From a bacterium 210917-SL.2.15 (GTDB lineage Bacteria > Bacillota > Clostridia > Oscillospirales > Oscillospiraceae), in the NCBI GenBank assembly GCA_020555605.1, contig JAJCJC010000020.1, positions 1 through 46,134 of the forward strand: 46,134 bases of DNA, written 5' to 3'. Positions 1-8,129 of the stretch are shown here, in pieces. The notes under the pieces were generated by a model. It was not told the DNA's origin. It ran no database searches and saw only the letters and a list, made by a program, of their open reading frames with translations. Every line of letters starts with the position of its first letter. Position 1 is the first letter of the stretch. Both the position numbers and the translations under genes were made by a program.

Positions 1-95
1 CCGAATAACCGCCCGACCTATCCGACACAAGAGCTAAGTGCCGGATAGGAACGGCAAAATTTTTTACGCTTCTATTACTTCTTTATCACACATAA
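1..95. other. Foreign sequence with hairpin upstream of truncated Maff-2
   Basis: No protein is recognisable here. The stretch holds a strong imperfect hairpin: arm CCTATCCGACAC near 17-28 and arm GTGCCGGATAGG near 39-50, with one A-C mismatch. A T-run at about 59-65 follows. In Maff-2 homologues the reading frame would continue upstream of codon AKSQGMKQ, but here it meets a stop at 93-95, so the junction with foreign DNA is at about 95. It may be the end of an inserted element whose body lies outside the window. I could not confirm group II intron domain V or VI signatures. Confidence 0.4.
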
Positions 96-191
96 GCAAA
101 GAGCCAGGGCATGAAGCAGCTCATGGCTGGCGGCGGTGTTGCCCTCATCGGCACCACCCTTGTACCTCTGCTCTCCGGACTGTTCGGTTAA
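96..191 (+). pseudogene. Maff-2 family small membrane protein, C-terminal fragment
   Basis: The frame ending at the TAA 189-191 reads AKSQGMKQLMAGGGVALIG then TTLVPLLSGLFG. This matches the C-terminal half of Maff-2, a short hydrophobic protein that sits between virD4 and the VirB6-like gene in Tn1549-type elements (recalled family knowledge). An in-frame stop at 93-95 removes the N-terminal part. An internal ATG at 111 could give a 26-residue peptide, but it has no good ribosome binding site. The Gly-rich hydrophobic segment suggests a membrane helix. The fragment lies 25 bases before the next gene. Its loss may harm the mating channel, although the role of Maff-2 is not established. Confidence 0.8.
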
Positions 192-216
192 TCACAAAAC
201 AAGGAGGTAATCGCCT

Positions 217-1083
217 TTGGACAGCATACTCCAACAGATCACAGACTGGCTGAAAGAAATGCTCGTTTCAGCTATTATGGGAAATCTGTCGGGGATGTTT
301 GAGTCCGTCAACAACCAGGTTGGCGAGATAGCAACCTCCGTTGGCATGACCCCGGCGAATTTTTCGCCGGGTGTCTTTGCCATGGTACGAAACATCTCCG
401 AGTCAGTGATTATCCCAATCGCAGGCTTGATTCTGACCTTCATTGCCTGTTATGAGCTAATTCAGATGATTATTGACCACAACAATCTGGCAAATTTTGA
501 AACCTGGATCTTCTTCAAATGGGTGTTCAAGACTTTTGTTGCGGTCATGTTAATCACAAACACATTCAATATCACGATGGCTGTGTTTGATGTGACACAG
601 CACGTTATAAACGCAAGCGCCGGTATCATATCCGGAAATACTGCCATAGATGCTTCGGCATTGGAAACAATGGAAGAAACGCTGATGGCAATGGATTTGG
701 GTCCTTTGCTCGGCTTGTTCCTGCAATCCTTTATCGTGCAGGTCACGATGTCCGCTTTGGCAATCATCATCTTTGTGATCGTCTACGGTCGAATGATTGA
801 AATTTATCTGATGGTCAGCCTTGCCCCGATTCCGCTTTCCACTTTTGGAAACAGAGAACAGAGCAATATCGGACAGAATTATCTGCGTTCGCTGTTTGCA
901 ATCGGATTCCAGGGATTCCTGATTATGATCTGCGTGGGCATTTATGCGGTGCTGATTCAGTCTATCGCATTCAGTGATGACATCATCGGTTCTATCTGGG
1001 GTGTTATGGGCTACACCGTCCTTTTGTGCTTCACCCTGTTTAAGACTGGTTCGCTTGCGAAGGGTGTATTCAGCGCTCACTAA
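217..1083 (+). CDS. VirB6/TrbL-like conjugal transfer membrane protein
   Basis: This 288-residue polytopic membrane protein probably forms part of the inner-membrane channel of the conjugative type IV secretion system. Several hydrophobic segments are visible: about residues 66-86 (IIPIAGLILTFIACYELI), 100-125, 165-200, 225-255 and 260-280. The N-terminal part is amphipathic, as in other VirB6-like proteins of Tn1549-type ICEs. The start is TTG at 217, chosen because AAGGAGG at 201-207 lies about nine bases upstream. PrgI follows 17 bases downstream and VirB4 after that, in the usual order. The role is inferred from topology and context, since VirB6-like proteins share little sequence. Confidence 0.85.
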   Translation: MDSILQQITDWLKEMLVSAIMGNLSGMFESVNNQVGEIATSVGMTPANFSPGVFAMVRNISESVIIPIAGLILTFIACYELIQMIIDHNNLANFETWIFFKWVFKTFVAVMLITNTFNITMAVFDVTQHVINASAGIISGNTAIDASALETMEETLMAMDLGPLLGLFLQSFIVQVTMSALAIIIFVIVYGRMIEIYLMVSLAPIPLSTFGNREQSNIGQNYLRSLFAIGFQGFLIMICVGIYAVLIQSIAFSDDIIGSIWGVMGYTVLLCFTLFKTGSLAKGVFSAH

Positions 1084-1100
1084 GGGAAGGAGGAAATTGT

Positions 1101-1535
1101 TTGGCAGCGTATATTCCCGTACCTCGTGACCTGACGAGGGTAAAAACAAAAGTGTTCTTCAATCTGACGAAACGGCAGTTACTTTGCTTTGGTGCGGCGG
1201 CGCTCATCGGAGTGCCGATTTTCTTTCTGGTCAAAGCAACCGGAAATGTGAGCCTTGCAGCACTGTCCATGATGATCGTCATGTTACCGTTGTTCTTTCT
1301 GGCAATGTATGAAAAGGATAGTCAGCCGTTGGAAGTGGTTGTAGAACACTTCATTCAGACCAAATTCGTTCGTCCCAAGGTTCGCCCTTATCAGACGGAC
1401 AACTATTATGACGCTTTGATGCGTCAGTACAAACTGGAAAAGGAGGTTGAACGAATTGTTTTTCAAAAAGAAGCCACAGGCAAGAAACATCAAAATGCCT
1501 GCAAATCTGAATCGGAAGCAGCAGCGAGAAATTAA
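1101..1535 (+). CDS. PrgI family mobile-element protein
   Basis: This 144-residue protein opens with AYIPVPRDLTRVKTKVFFNL, the signature of PrgI-family proteins that precede virB4 in Gram-positive conjugative elements. Two transmembrane segments are seen at about residues 27-47 and 52-73, followed by a cytoplasmic tail rich in charged residues. It probably plays a VirB3-like role, anchoring the VirB4 ATPase at the membrane channel. The start is TTG at 1101 after GGAAGGAGG. Its 3' end overlaps the start of virB4 by about 80 bases, suggesting translational coupling. Confidence is high for the family and moderate for the VirB3 analogy. Confidence 0.88.
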   Translation: MAAYIPVPRDLTRVKTKVFFNLTKRQLLCFGAAALIGVPIFFLVKATGNVSLAALSMMIVMLPLFFLAMYEKDSQPLEVVVEHFIQTKFVRPKVRPYQTDNYYDALMRQYKLEKEVERIVFQKEATGKKHQNACKSESEAAARN

Positions 1536-3882
1536 AGCTGTTGTGGAACGGGCAAAGAAGGACAACGGTATTCCGCAGACTGCACAGCAGTCCATTCCCT
1601 TTCAGAGAATGTTCCCGGATGGCATCTGCCGTGTCACTGACAGTTATTACACCAAGACCATTCAGTTTCAGGACATCAACTATCAGCTGGCACAGCAGGA
1701 AGATAAGACTGCCATCTTCGATGAGTGGTGCAGTTTCCTGAATTTCTTTGACAGCTCCATTCACTTTGAGCTTTCCTTTATGAACCTGAGTACCGATGCT
1801 GAAAGCTTTGAAAAGAGTATCCGTATCCCGTTCAAGAAGGACAGCTTCAATCCCGTCCGTGCCGAGTATAGCCAGATGCTGAAAAAGCAGTTGGCGCAGG
1901 GCAACAACGGCTTGACCAAAACCAAGTACCTGACATTCGGCATTGAAGCCGAATCCATGCGGCAGGCAAAGCCGAGACTCAACCATATCGAAAACGATCT
2001 GCTCAATAACTTTCGGCGTTTGGGTGTCATTGCCACTACCATGAACGGCAAAGAGCGGCTGCATCTGATGCACTCTATGTTCCACATGGGTGATAATGAT
2101 AAGTTCTTCTTCGATTGGAAGTATCTTGTGGAATCCGGGCTGTCCGTAAAGGACTTCATTGCTCCGACGGCGTTTGCCTTTAAGACCAACCGCACCTTCC
2201 AGATGGGCAGTATCTTCGGTTCGATGTCTTATCTGGCAATTACGGCATCAGACCTGTCTGATCGTATGCTGGCGGATTTTCTGGATATGGAATCCACGCA
2301 GATCGTGACCATGCACATCCAGTCGGTTGACCAGACTGCGGCGATTAAGACCATCAAGAGAATCATCACCGAGCTTGACCGTTCCAAAATCGAGGAACAG
2401 AAAAAGGCTGTGCGTTCTGGCTATGACATGGACATTATCCCATCTGACCTTGCTACCTATGGTAAAGATGCGAAGTCACTTCTGAAAGAATTGCAGAGCC
2501 AGAATGAGCGAATGTTCATGGTGACATTTCTGGTGCTGAACACCGGGCGCACCGAGCAGGAACTGGAGAACAATGTGTTCCAGGCACAGAGCATCGCCCA
2601 GAAGCATAACTGCAATCTGCGTCGTTTGGATTTTCAGCAGGAATCCGGACTGATGAGCAGCCTGCCTTTGGCACAAAACCTGATTGAGATTCGTCGTGGC
2701 CTGACTACCAGTTCCACGGCTATTTTTGTGCCTTTCACCACGCAGGAGCTGTTCCAGAATGGTGGAGAAACGCTCTATTACGGGCTGAATGCTCTGTCGA
2801 ACAACCTTATCATGGTGGACAGAAAGAAGCTCAAGAACCCCAACGGACTGATTCTGGGTACTCCCGGTTCCGGTAAATCCTTTTCCGCAAAGCGTGAAAT
2901 CACCAATGCGTTCCTGGTTACGGATGACGATATTATCATCTGCGACCCCGAAGCGGAATATGCGGCTCTGGTTCACAAGTTCAATGGTCAGGTGGTAAAA
3001 ATCAGCTCCTCCAGTACCAACTATATCAACCCTATGGACATCAACCTGAACTACTCTGAGGATGACAACCCGGTAGCACTGAAAGCTGATTTTATCCTGT
3101 CCCTCTGTGAGTTGATTATGGGCAGTAAGGATGGCTTGCAGCCTATCGAAAAGACGGTTATCGACCGTTGTGTGCATCAGATTTACCAGAGATATTTCGA
3201 CAATCCTGCCCCTGAGAATATGCCGATCCTTGAGGATTTGTATGATGCCCTTCTGAAACAGGACGAAAAGGAAGCCCACCATGTAGCGACCGCCTTGGAA
3301 ATCTATGTTAAGGGTTCTCTGAAACTGTTTAACAACAGAACCAATGTGGATATTCAGAATCGTCTGGTGTGCTTCGACATTAAGGAGCTGGGCAATCAGC
3401 TGAAAAAAATCGGTATGCTGATCGTTCAGGATCAGGTCTGGGGGCGTGTAACTGCCAACCGTTCTGCCGGTAAATCGACCAGATATTATATTGACGAGTT
3501 CCATCTGCTTCTGAAGGAAGAACAGACGGCAACCTATTCCGTAGAAATCTGGAAGCGATTCCGTAAATGGGGCGGCTTGCCGACCGGTATTACTCAGAAT
3601 GTCAAAGACCTGCTTCGTTCCCCGGAGATTGCCAACATCCTCGAAAACTCTGATTTCATCTATATGCTGAATCAGGCAAGCGATGACCGAAGTATTCTGG
3701 CACAGCGGTTGAACATTTCGCCGCATCAGCTGTCCTATGTAACCAACTCCGGTGAGGGCGAAGGACTTCTGTTCTATGGCAATGTGATTCTGCCGTTCAT
3801 TGACCGATTCCCGACAGATCTGGAACTGTATCGCATTATGACCACGAAGTTAAACGAGGTGGCACAGGAAAAGGAGGCGTAA
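1456..3882 (+). CDS. virB4: VirB4-like conjugal transfer ATPase (CD1110 type)
   Basis: This ATPase of 808 residues powers the conjugative type IV secretion machine. Walker A (GTPGSGKS) lies at about residue 468 and the Walker B region (YYIDEFHLLL) at about residue 676. The motif ITQNVKDLLRSPEIANILENS, typical of the VirB4/TraC RecA-like domain, follows. The first half carries the VirB4 N-terminal domain. A TTG at 1447 directly abuts the AAGGAGG at 1440-1446, so I prefer the TTG at 1456, nine bases downstream, giving MFFKKKPQ. The gene overlaps prgI upstream and ends 3 bases before the CD1108-type gene. It appears intact and of normal length. Confidence 0.93.
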   Translation: MFFKKKPQARNIKMPANLNRKQQREIKAVVERAKKDNGIPQTAQQSIPFQRMFPDGICRVTDSYYTKTIQFQDINYQLAQQEDKTAIFDEWCSFLNFFDSSIHFELSFMNLSTDAESFEKSIRIPFKKDSFNPVRAEYSQMLKKQLAQGNNGLTKTKYLTFGIEAESMRQAKPRLNHIENDLLNNFRRLGVIATTMNGKERLHLMHSMFHMGDNDKFFFDWKYLVESGLSVKDFIAPTAFAFKTNRTFQMGSIFGSMSYLAITASDLSDRMLADFLDMESTQIVTMHIQSVDQTAAIKTIKRIITELDRSKIEEQKKAVRSGYDMDIIPSDLATYGKDAKSLLKELQSQNERMFMVTFLVLNTGRTEQELENNVFQAQSIAQKHNCNLRRLDFQQESGLMSSLPLAQNLIEIRRGLTTSSTAIFVPFTTQELFQNGGETLYYGLNALSNNLIMVDRKKLKNPNGLILGTPGSGKSFSAKREITNAFLVTDDDIIICDPEAEYAALVHKFNGQVVKISSSSTNYINPMDINLNYSEDDNPVALKADFILSLCELIMGSKDGLQPIEKTVIDRCVHQIYQRYFDNPAPENMPILEDLYDALLKQDEKEAHHVATALEIYVKGSLKLFNNRTNVDIQNRLVCFDIKELGNQLKKIGMLIVQDQVWGRVTANRSAGKSTRYYIDEFHLLLKEEQTATYSVEIWKRFRKWGGLPTGITQNVKDLLRSPEIANILENSDFIYMLNQASDDRSILAQRLNISPHQLSYVTNSGEGEGLLFYGNVILPFIDRFPTDLELYRIMTTKLNEVAQEKEA

Positions 3883-3885
3883 TGT

Positions 3886-5622
3886 ATGGCGAAAAGACCT
3901 ACACGACTCCGTTTTACCGAAGATGACCTTGCAGATTCTCATGTGAAGAAAGCTGCCGACCGTGCAGATAAGGCGGTTGATAGGGCTGAAAAAGCGGCAG
4001 ACAAATTGGCTTCTAAAAAGGCAAAGCCGAAGCTAAAGCTGGAAACAGATGCAGCCGGTTCCCGTAAAGCAAAGCTCCGTTTTGAAAAAGCGGAGTTTAC
4101 GGAAATCGAGCGCCCATCTGTGGCAAAGCACATGGCAAGCCGTGGTGCCGCAGTCACGCTCACATCCAAAGCACATCGGGCGGTGTCAGAATATGAGGAT
4201 GATAATATCGGCGTTCAGGCTGTGCAGGAAACGACCAAGGCTGTTGAATCCACTGTCTATACCGTCGATCATGCCGTTTACAGTCACAAGCTGAAAGCCT
4301 ACGACAAGGCGGAAAAGCTGGTTGAGAAGTCAGATAAAGCAAATGTAAATGCCCTGTATGAGAAGTTCAAAAAGGACAACCCCGATGCCGGTTCCAATCC
4401 CTTTTCCCGTTGGCAACAGAAAAGGGCAATCAAGAAAGAATATGCTGCCGCCAAAGCCGGTAAGAATACCGCTTCGACAACGGCTTCTGCATCTAAGGGT
4501 GCAGGCAAGGCAACGGGCAAAGCAGCTCAGGGAGCCAAGAACATCACAGAAAGAGTAACGGAGTTCTGCACCACACACTCTAAAACGATTCTGTTTGTTT
4601 TGATTGCCGGACTGCTTTTTATGATACTCTCAGGGATGTTCTCGTCTTGTTCGGCTATGTTCCAAGGCGGCACACAGATCATTCTGGGAACTTCTTTTAC
4701 TGCAAAAGAGGAAGATATTATTGGTGCGGACAATGATTACAAGGCTTTGGAAGCTGCGCTCCGCAATAAAATCAATAATATCGAGCGTACTCATAGCGGA
4801 TATGACGAGTACCGGTATGACCTTGATGAAATCAACCACAATCCTTATGAGCTGGCGGCGTATTTGACGGTGAAGTTTGAGGATTACACCAGAGATGAGG
4901 TGCAGGCTACCCTGCAATGGCTATTTGAGCAACAATATGAGCTGACCCTGACGGAAGTAGTAGAGATTCGTACACGAACAACATCTTCTACTGATCCCGA
5001 AACGGGAGAGACAACAACAGAGGAAGAAGATTACGAATATTATATTCTGAATGTGAAGCTCAGAAATAAGGGCTTGAACAGTGTGATTTCAAATTCCGGC
5101 TTGTCGGAAGATGATATGGAGCGATATAGAATTTTGCTTCAGACAAGGGGCAACAGACCGGATATTTTCGGAAATGACATTTACGCCACCCCTGGCGGCG
5201 AGTACACCGATTATGATATTCCGGGCGAAGCGCTGACAGACACAAGATTTGCCAATATGATTCGGGAAGCTGAAAAATATCTGGGATACCCGTATGTGTG
5301 GGGCGGCAGCAGCCCGTCTACCTCCTTTGACTGCTCCGGATTTGTTTCCTATGTAATCAATCACTGCGGAAACGGTTGGAGTGTTGGTCGTTTGACCGCA
5401 AACGGTTTGATGGGCGTATGCGACATTATCCCGAAAAGCTCTGCCAAACCGGGAGATTTGATTTTCTTCCAAGGCACTTATGATACCTCCGGTGCATCAC
5501 ACGTTGGTATCTATGTTGGCAATGGTATGATGATCCACTGCGGAAACCCCATTTCCTACGCTTCTATCGAATCGAATTACTGGCAACAGCATTTTTACTG
5601 CTTCGGCAGAATCAGAAACTAA
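3886..5622 (+). CDS. CD1108-type mobile element protein with NlpC/P60 peptidase domain
   Basis: This 578-residue protein probably opens the peptidoglycan so that the mating channel can pass the cell wall. The first 200 residues are Lys/Ala-rich and coiled-coil-like. One transmembrane helix is at about 230-252 (TILFVLIAGLLFMILSG). A middle region with conserved ICE-specific sequence follows, then a C-terminal NlpC/P60 (C40) domain from about 450 on. The catalytic Cys is in FDCSGFV (about residue 483), the His in SHVGIYVG (about 544), and a further His in MIHCGNP. It follows virB4 by three bases, as in related elements. I do not see a separate lytic transglycosylase domain. Confidence 0.9.
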   Translation: MAKRPTRLRFTEDDLADSHVKKAADRADKAVDRAEKAADKLASKKAKPKLKLETDAAGSRKAKLRFEKAEFTEIERPSVAKHMASRGAAVTLTSKAHRAVSEYEDDNIGVQAVQETTKAVESTVYTVDHAVYSHKLKAYDKAEKLVEKSDKANVNALYEKFKKDNPDAGSNPFSRWQQKRAIKKEYAAAKAGKNTASTTASASKGAGKATGKAAQGAKNITERVTEFCTTHSKTILFVLIAGLLFMILSGMFSSCSAMFQGGTQIILGTSFTAKEEDIIGADNDYKALEAALRNKINNIERTHSGYDEYRYDLDEINHNPYELAAYLTVKFEDYTRDEVQATLQWLFEQQYELTLTEVVEIRTRTTSSTDPETGETTTEEEDYEYYILNVKLRNKGLNSVISNSGLSEDDMERYRILLQTRGNRPDIFGNDIYATPGGEYTDYDIPGEALTDTRFANMIREAEKYLGYPYVWGGSSPSTSFDCSGFVSYVINHCGNGWSVGRLTANGLMGVCDIIPKSSAKPGDLIFFQGTYDTSGASHVGIYVGNGMMIHCGNPISYASIESNYWQQHFYCFGRIRN

Positions 5623-5636
5623 AGGAGGGATGGCGA

Positions 5637-5894
5637 TTGAGTGCCAAGTTAGACAGAATAGGTGCAGACCTTGAAAAAGCCCGTAAGAAACGGGCAGAAT
5701 GGGATGCTAAGGTGAAAGACCTGGAACGCAGATACCGTGAGGAGGAAAATTCCGAAATCCATGAGATGGTTCATGCTGCGAACCTGAATCCCGAACAGCT
5801 TTCCGAGCTGCTCCGTATGTTTGCTGCGGATATGGCTCCGAAGCCTGATACGATCAATACTATGAATGAGGAGGAAACGCAGAATGAGATTTAA
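5637..5894 (+). CDS. DUF4315 family protein
   Basis: This small protein of 85 residues is predicted to be mostly coiled coil (SAKLDRIGADLEKARKKRAE). It matches the DUF4315 proteins that always sit between the NlpC/P60 gene and the DUF4366 gene in Tn1549-type ICEs. Its function is unknown. The start is TTG at 5637, preceded by AAAGGAGG at 5621-5628. The stop at 5892-5894 overlaps the start of the next gene (ATG 5884), indicating translational coupling. Confidence 0.85.
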   Translation: MSAKLDRIGADLEKARKKRAEWDAKVKDLERRYREEENSEIHEMVHAANLNPEQLSELLRMFAADMAPKPDTINTMNEEETQNEI

Positions 5895-6567
5895 GAAAAT
5901 TGGAGCCGCATTGCTGGCGTGTGCAATGTGTTTTGGCGTGTTTTCTACAACGGCATTTGCCTATGTAGATGAAAGCGTAGCGACTGAAGAACCTGCGGTC
6001 GAAGAAAAAGTTCCCGAAACAGAGCCGGAGGAGCCGATGCTACCGCTTACTCCCGACGGCAATCTGACTTTGGTTGATGACGCTGGCTCGCCTACGAAAA
6101 GCGGAAAGCAGTTCATTACCGCTGTAACCAAAAACGGAAACTACTTCTATATCATCATTGACCGTGATGATAAGGGCGAGGAAACCGTGCATTTTCTGAA
6201 TCAGGTGGATGAAGCCGACCTGCTCAAGCTGATGGACGAGGAAGAAGTTGCAGAGTTCACCAAGCCGGTTGAGGAAACAAAGCCGGAAGTAGTTGAAACA
6301 GTTCCTGAAATTACAGAACCGACACCGGAGGAAAAGCCGAAATCCACAAATATGCTCCCGGCGATTCTTACTCTGATTGTGCTTGCCTGTGGTGGTGGAT
6401 TCTTCGTATTTAAGAAAGTCCAGGAAAAGAAGAAGGCACAGGAAGCGGCAAAGCCTGACCCAGATGCTGATTATGTGGACGATGACGAGGACTATGGGTA
6501 CGATCCGGAGTTTGAGGACGACGATGAAGATAGCTCCGTCGATGAAGATGATAATGAACCTGTGTAA
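5884..6567 (+). CDS. DUF4366 family surface/membrane protein
   Basis: This protein of 227 residues has an N-terminal signal peptide (MRFKKIGAALLACAMCFGVF, cleaved near TAFA-Y), an acidic Glu/Pro-rich extracytoplasmic region, a domain with YFYIIIDRD and VHFLNQVDEADL, and one transmembrane helix near residue 158 (MLPAILTLIVLACGGGFFVF). The C-terminal tail is very acidic (Asp/Glu) and cytoplasmic. It belongs to the DUF4366 family found in CTn elements, function unknown. A longer frame opens at 5866, but ATG 5884 directly follows GAGGAGG with good spacing and gives a proper signal peptide. A terminator-like hairpin follows. Confidence 0.87.
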   Translation: MRFKKIGAALLACAMCFGVFSTTAFAYVDESVATEEPAVEEKVPETEPEEPMLPLTPDGNLTLVDDAGSPTKSGKQFITAVTKNGNYFYIIIDRDDKGEETVHFLNQVDEADLLKLMDEEEVAEFTKPVEETKPEVVETVPEITEPTPEEKPKSTNMLPAILTLIVLACGGGFFVFKKVQEKKKAQEAAKPDPDADYVDDDEDYGYDPEFEDDDEDSSVDEDDNEPV

Positions 6568-6589
6568 ACAGGATAGGCTTGATGCCTGG

Positions 6590-6610
6590 GGCAGCCTTCG
6601 GGTTGCCTTT
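6590..6610 (+). terminator. Hairpin terminator after the DUF4366 gene
   Basis: GGCAGCC (6590-6596), loop TTCG and GGTTGCC (6601-6607) form a tight stem, followed by only three Ts and then ACATAG. The short T-run may have been shortened when the ATPase cargo entered next to it. Confidence 0.55.
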
Positions 6611-6619
6611 ACATAGTTT

Positions 6620-6747
6620 CCGCTTTCAAAAAATAAAAAAATTTGCGTTTTTGAAAGTGACATCTTGCATATACTATTAGCAGACAGTATAATAAGTACA
6701 GCGAAGCGGTTTCGAGAAATGAAAAAAACTTCAATTTTTGAAAGCGG
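6620..6747. repeat. Three copies of CTTTCAAAAA in inverted arrangement
   Basis: CCGCTTTCAAAAA at 6620-6632 is the perfect inverse of TTTTTGAAAGCGG at 6735-6747. A third copy, TTTTTGAAAG at 6648-6657, forms a hairpin with the first. The repeats surround the promoter and reach the translation start of the ATPase gene. They could be operator sites or ends of the cargo unit. Confidence 0.6.
6665..6693 (+). promoter_or_regulatory. Sigma-A type promoter for the ATPase gene
   Basis: A -35 box TTGCAT (6665-6670) and a perfect -10 box TATAAT (6688-6693) are separated by exactly 17 bases. It lies 63 bases upstream of the ATPase ATG and within the CTTTCAAAAA repeat cluster, so the cargo gene has its own promoter. 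Confidence 0.7.
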
Positions 6748-6755
6748 GTGACTAT

Positions 6756-7952
6756 ATGAAAACAATCACGAGAGCAAAATATCTCGATAGAATCATTGAA
6801 CTGAATGGTACTCCTGACATCAAGATCATCACGGGCATTCGTCGATCTGGTAAGTCCAAATTGATGCAGGCGTATATTGCGTATCTGAAAAGCAATTTTG
6901 AAAACATCAATATTATCTTCATCGACTTCATGGATTTGGCGTATGAAGAAATCAAGGAATACCATGCCTTACACGCCTATGTGGAAGAACATTATCAGGA
7001 AGGAAAAACGAACTACCTGTTTGTAGACGAGGTTCAGATGTGTCCCAAGTTTGAGTTGGCAATCAATAGCCTGTACTCTAAGGGAAAATACGACATCTAT
7101 GTAACAGGCTCTAATGCTTTCCTGTTGAGTGCAGATCTGGCAACTCTGTTTACCGGACGCTATATTGAAATTCATGTGTTTCCTTTCAGCTTCCAGGAAT
7201 ATTGCCAGTATTATGATGATATTAGTGACAAAGATAAGCTCTTTGATGAGTACGCTATCAAGGGCGGTTTAGCAGGTTCCTATGCTTATAGAACCGAAAA
7301 AGACAGAACAAACTATATCAAAGAGGTCTACGAAACGATTGTTACAAGGGATTTGGTACAGAAATATACTCTCCCGGACACTTTGGTTTTACAACGTCTG
7401 AGCGAGTTCCTTATGGATAATATCAGCAACCTGACTTCTCCGAATAAGGTCAGTCAGCTACTGACAGCAAATGAGACTCCAACCAATCATGTAACCGTCG
7501 GCAAGTACATTAAGTATTTGTGCAATGCTTTTGTATTTTATGATATTAAGAGATATGACATCCGAGGTAAGAAATACCTTGAAAGCTCTGAAAAGTTCTA
7601 TTTGTGTGACAGCGGTATTCGATATGCAATACTGGGAAGCAGAAATATAGACTATGGCAGAGTATATGAAAACGTTGTTTGTATCGAGCTTCTTCGCCGT
7701 GGATATGATGTCTATGTCGGCAAGCTCTATCAAAAGGAAATCGACTTTGTTGCTCAGAGAGGTAGCGAAAAGATTTATATTCAGGTCAGCGACAACATTT
7801 CCGGGCAGGAAACATTTGAGAGAGAATGCTCTCCTCTGCTTCAGATTCGAGACGCTTATCCGAAAATGATTATTGCCAGAACCAAACATCCCCAATATAG
7901 CTATGAAGGAATCGAAATTCACGATATAGCCGATTGGTTGCTACAAGAATAA
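6756..7952 (+). CDS. ATP-binding protein, AAA_14/DUF4143 family (cargo)
   Basis: This protein of 398 residues has an N-terminal AAA domain with Walker A GIRRSGKSKLM (about residues 27-37), Walker B-like FLFVDEVQM (about 87-95) and a GSNAFLLS sensor segment. A DUF4143 C-terminal half ends in a PD-(D/E)XK-like pattern (VCIELLRRGYDV, KEIDFVAQ, IYIQVS). Such ATPases are common cargo in bacteria and archaea; their role is unclear, with DNA processing or defence suggested. The start is ATG 6756, since the upstream TTG 6738 lies in the inverted repeat. It has its own promoter and terminator and sits between conserved ICE genes, so it was probably acquired separately. Confidence 0.85.
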   Translation: MKTITRAKYLDRIIELNGTPDIKIITGIRRSGKSKLMQAYIAYLKSNFENINIIFIDFMDLAYEEIKEYHALHAYVEEHYQEGKTNYLFVDEVQMCPKFELAINSLYSKGKYDIYVTGSNAFLLSADLATLFTGRYIEIHVFPFSFQEYCQYYDDISDKDKLFDEYAIKGGLAGSYAYRTEKDRTNYIKEVYETIVTRDLVQKYTLPDTLVLQRLSEFLMDNISNLTSPNKVSQLLTANETPTNHVTVGKYIKYLCNAFVFYDIKRYDIRGKKYLESSEKFYLCDSGIRYAILGSRNIDYGRVYENVVCIELLRRGYDVYVGKLYQKEIDFVAQRGSEKIYIQVSDNISGQETFERECSPLLQIRDAYPKMIIARTKHPQYSYEGIEIHDIADWLLQE

Positions 7953-7964
7953 GCAAGGTGAAAT

Positions 7965-8004
7965 ATCTCCGTCATTCTCTTTTGAAATGATGGAGATATT
8001 TTTA
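7965..8004 (+). terminator. Rho-independent terminator of the ATPase gene
   Basis: The stem ATCTCCGTCATT (7965-7976) pairs with AATGATGGAGAT (7986-7997), with one G-T pair, and is followed by ATTTTTATT. It ends the cargo transcript before topB. Confidence 0.8.
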
Positions 8005-8071
8005 TTATGACGGAGATTGTAGAACAGAAAATTGTATCAGGTTGCAAAAATCCTTTCCGAACTTTTTACAT

Positions 8072-8110
8072 AGCAGTCATGCACTACGGTGTGTGGCTGC
8101 TTATTTTTTT
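8072..8110 (+). terminator. Terminator or attenuator upstream of topB
   Basis: AGCAGTCATGCAC and GTGTGTGGCTGCT form a long stem around loop TACG, followed by TTATTTTTTT ending at 8110. It sits only 20 bases before the topB start, so it may attenuate topB or be the terminator of the original DUF4366 transcript, now separated from it by the ATPase cargo. Confidence 0.7.
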
Positions 8111-8129
8111 GTGAAAGGAGCAGATGCAA

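Noticed and set aside
1..95. Group II intron 3' end
   Set aside because: No domain V consensus (GAGCC...GAAA...GGTTC) and the hairpin is too far from the Maff-2 junction.
2476..3726. 416-codon frame antisense to virB4
   Set aside because: Complement of the virB4 codon pattern; no domain.
6738..6755. TTG 6738 as the start of the ATPase
   Set aside because: It is inside the inverted repeat without a ribosome binding site; ATG 6756 gives a usual N-terminus.
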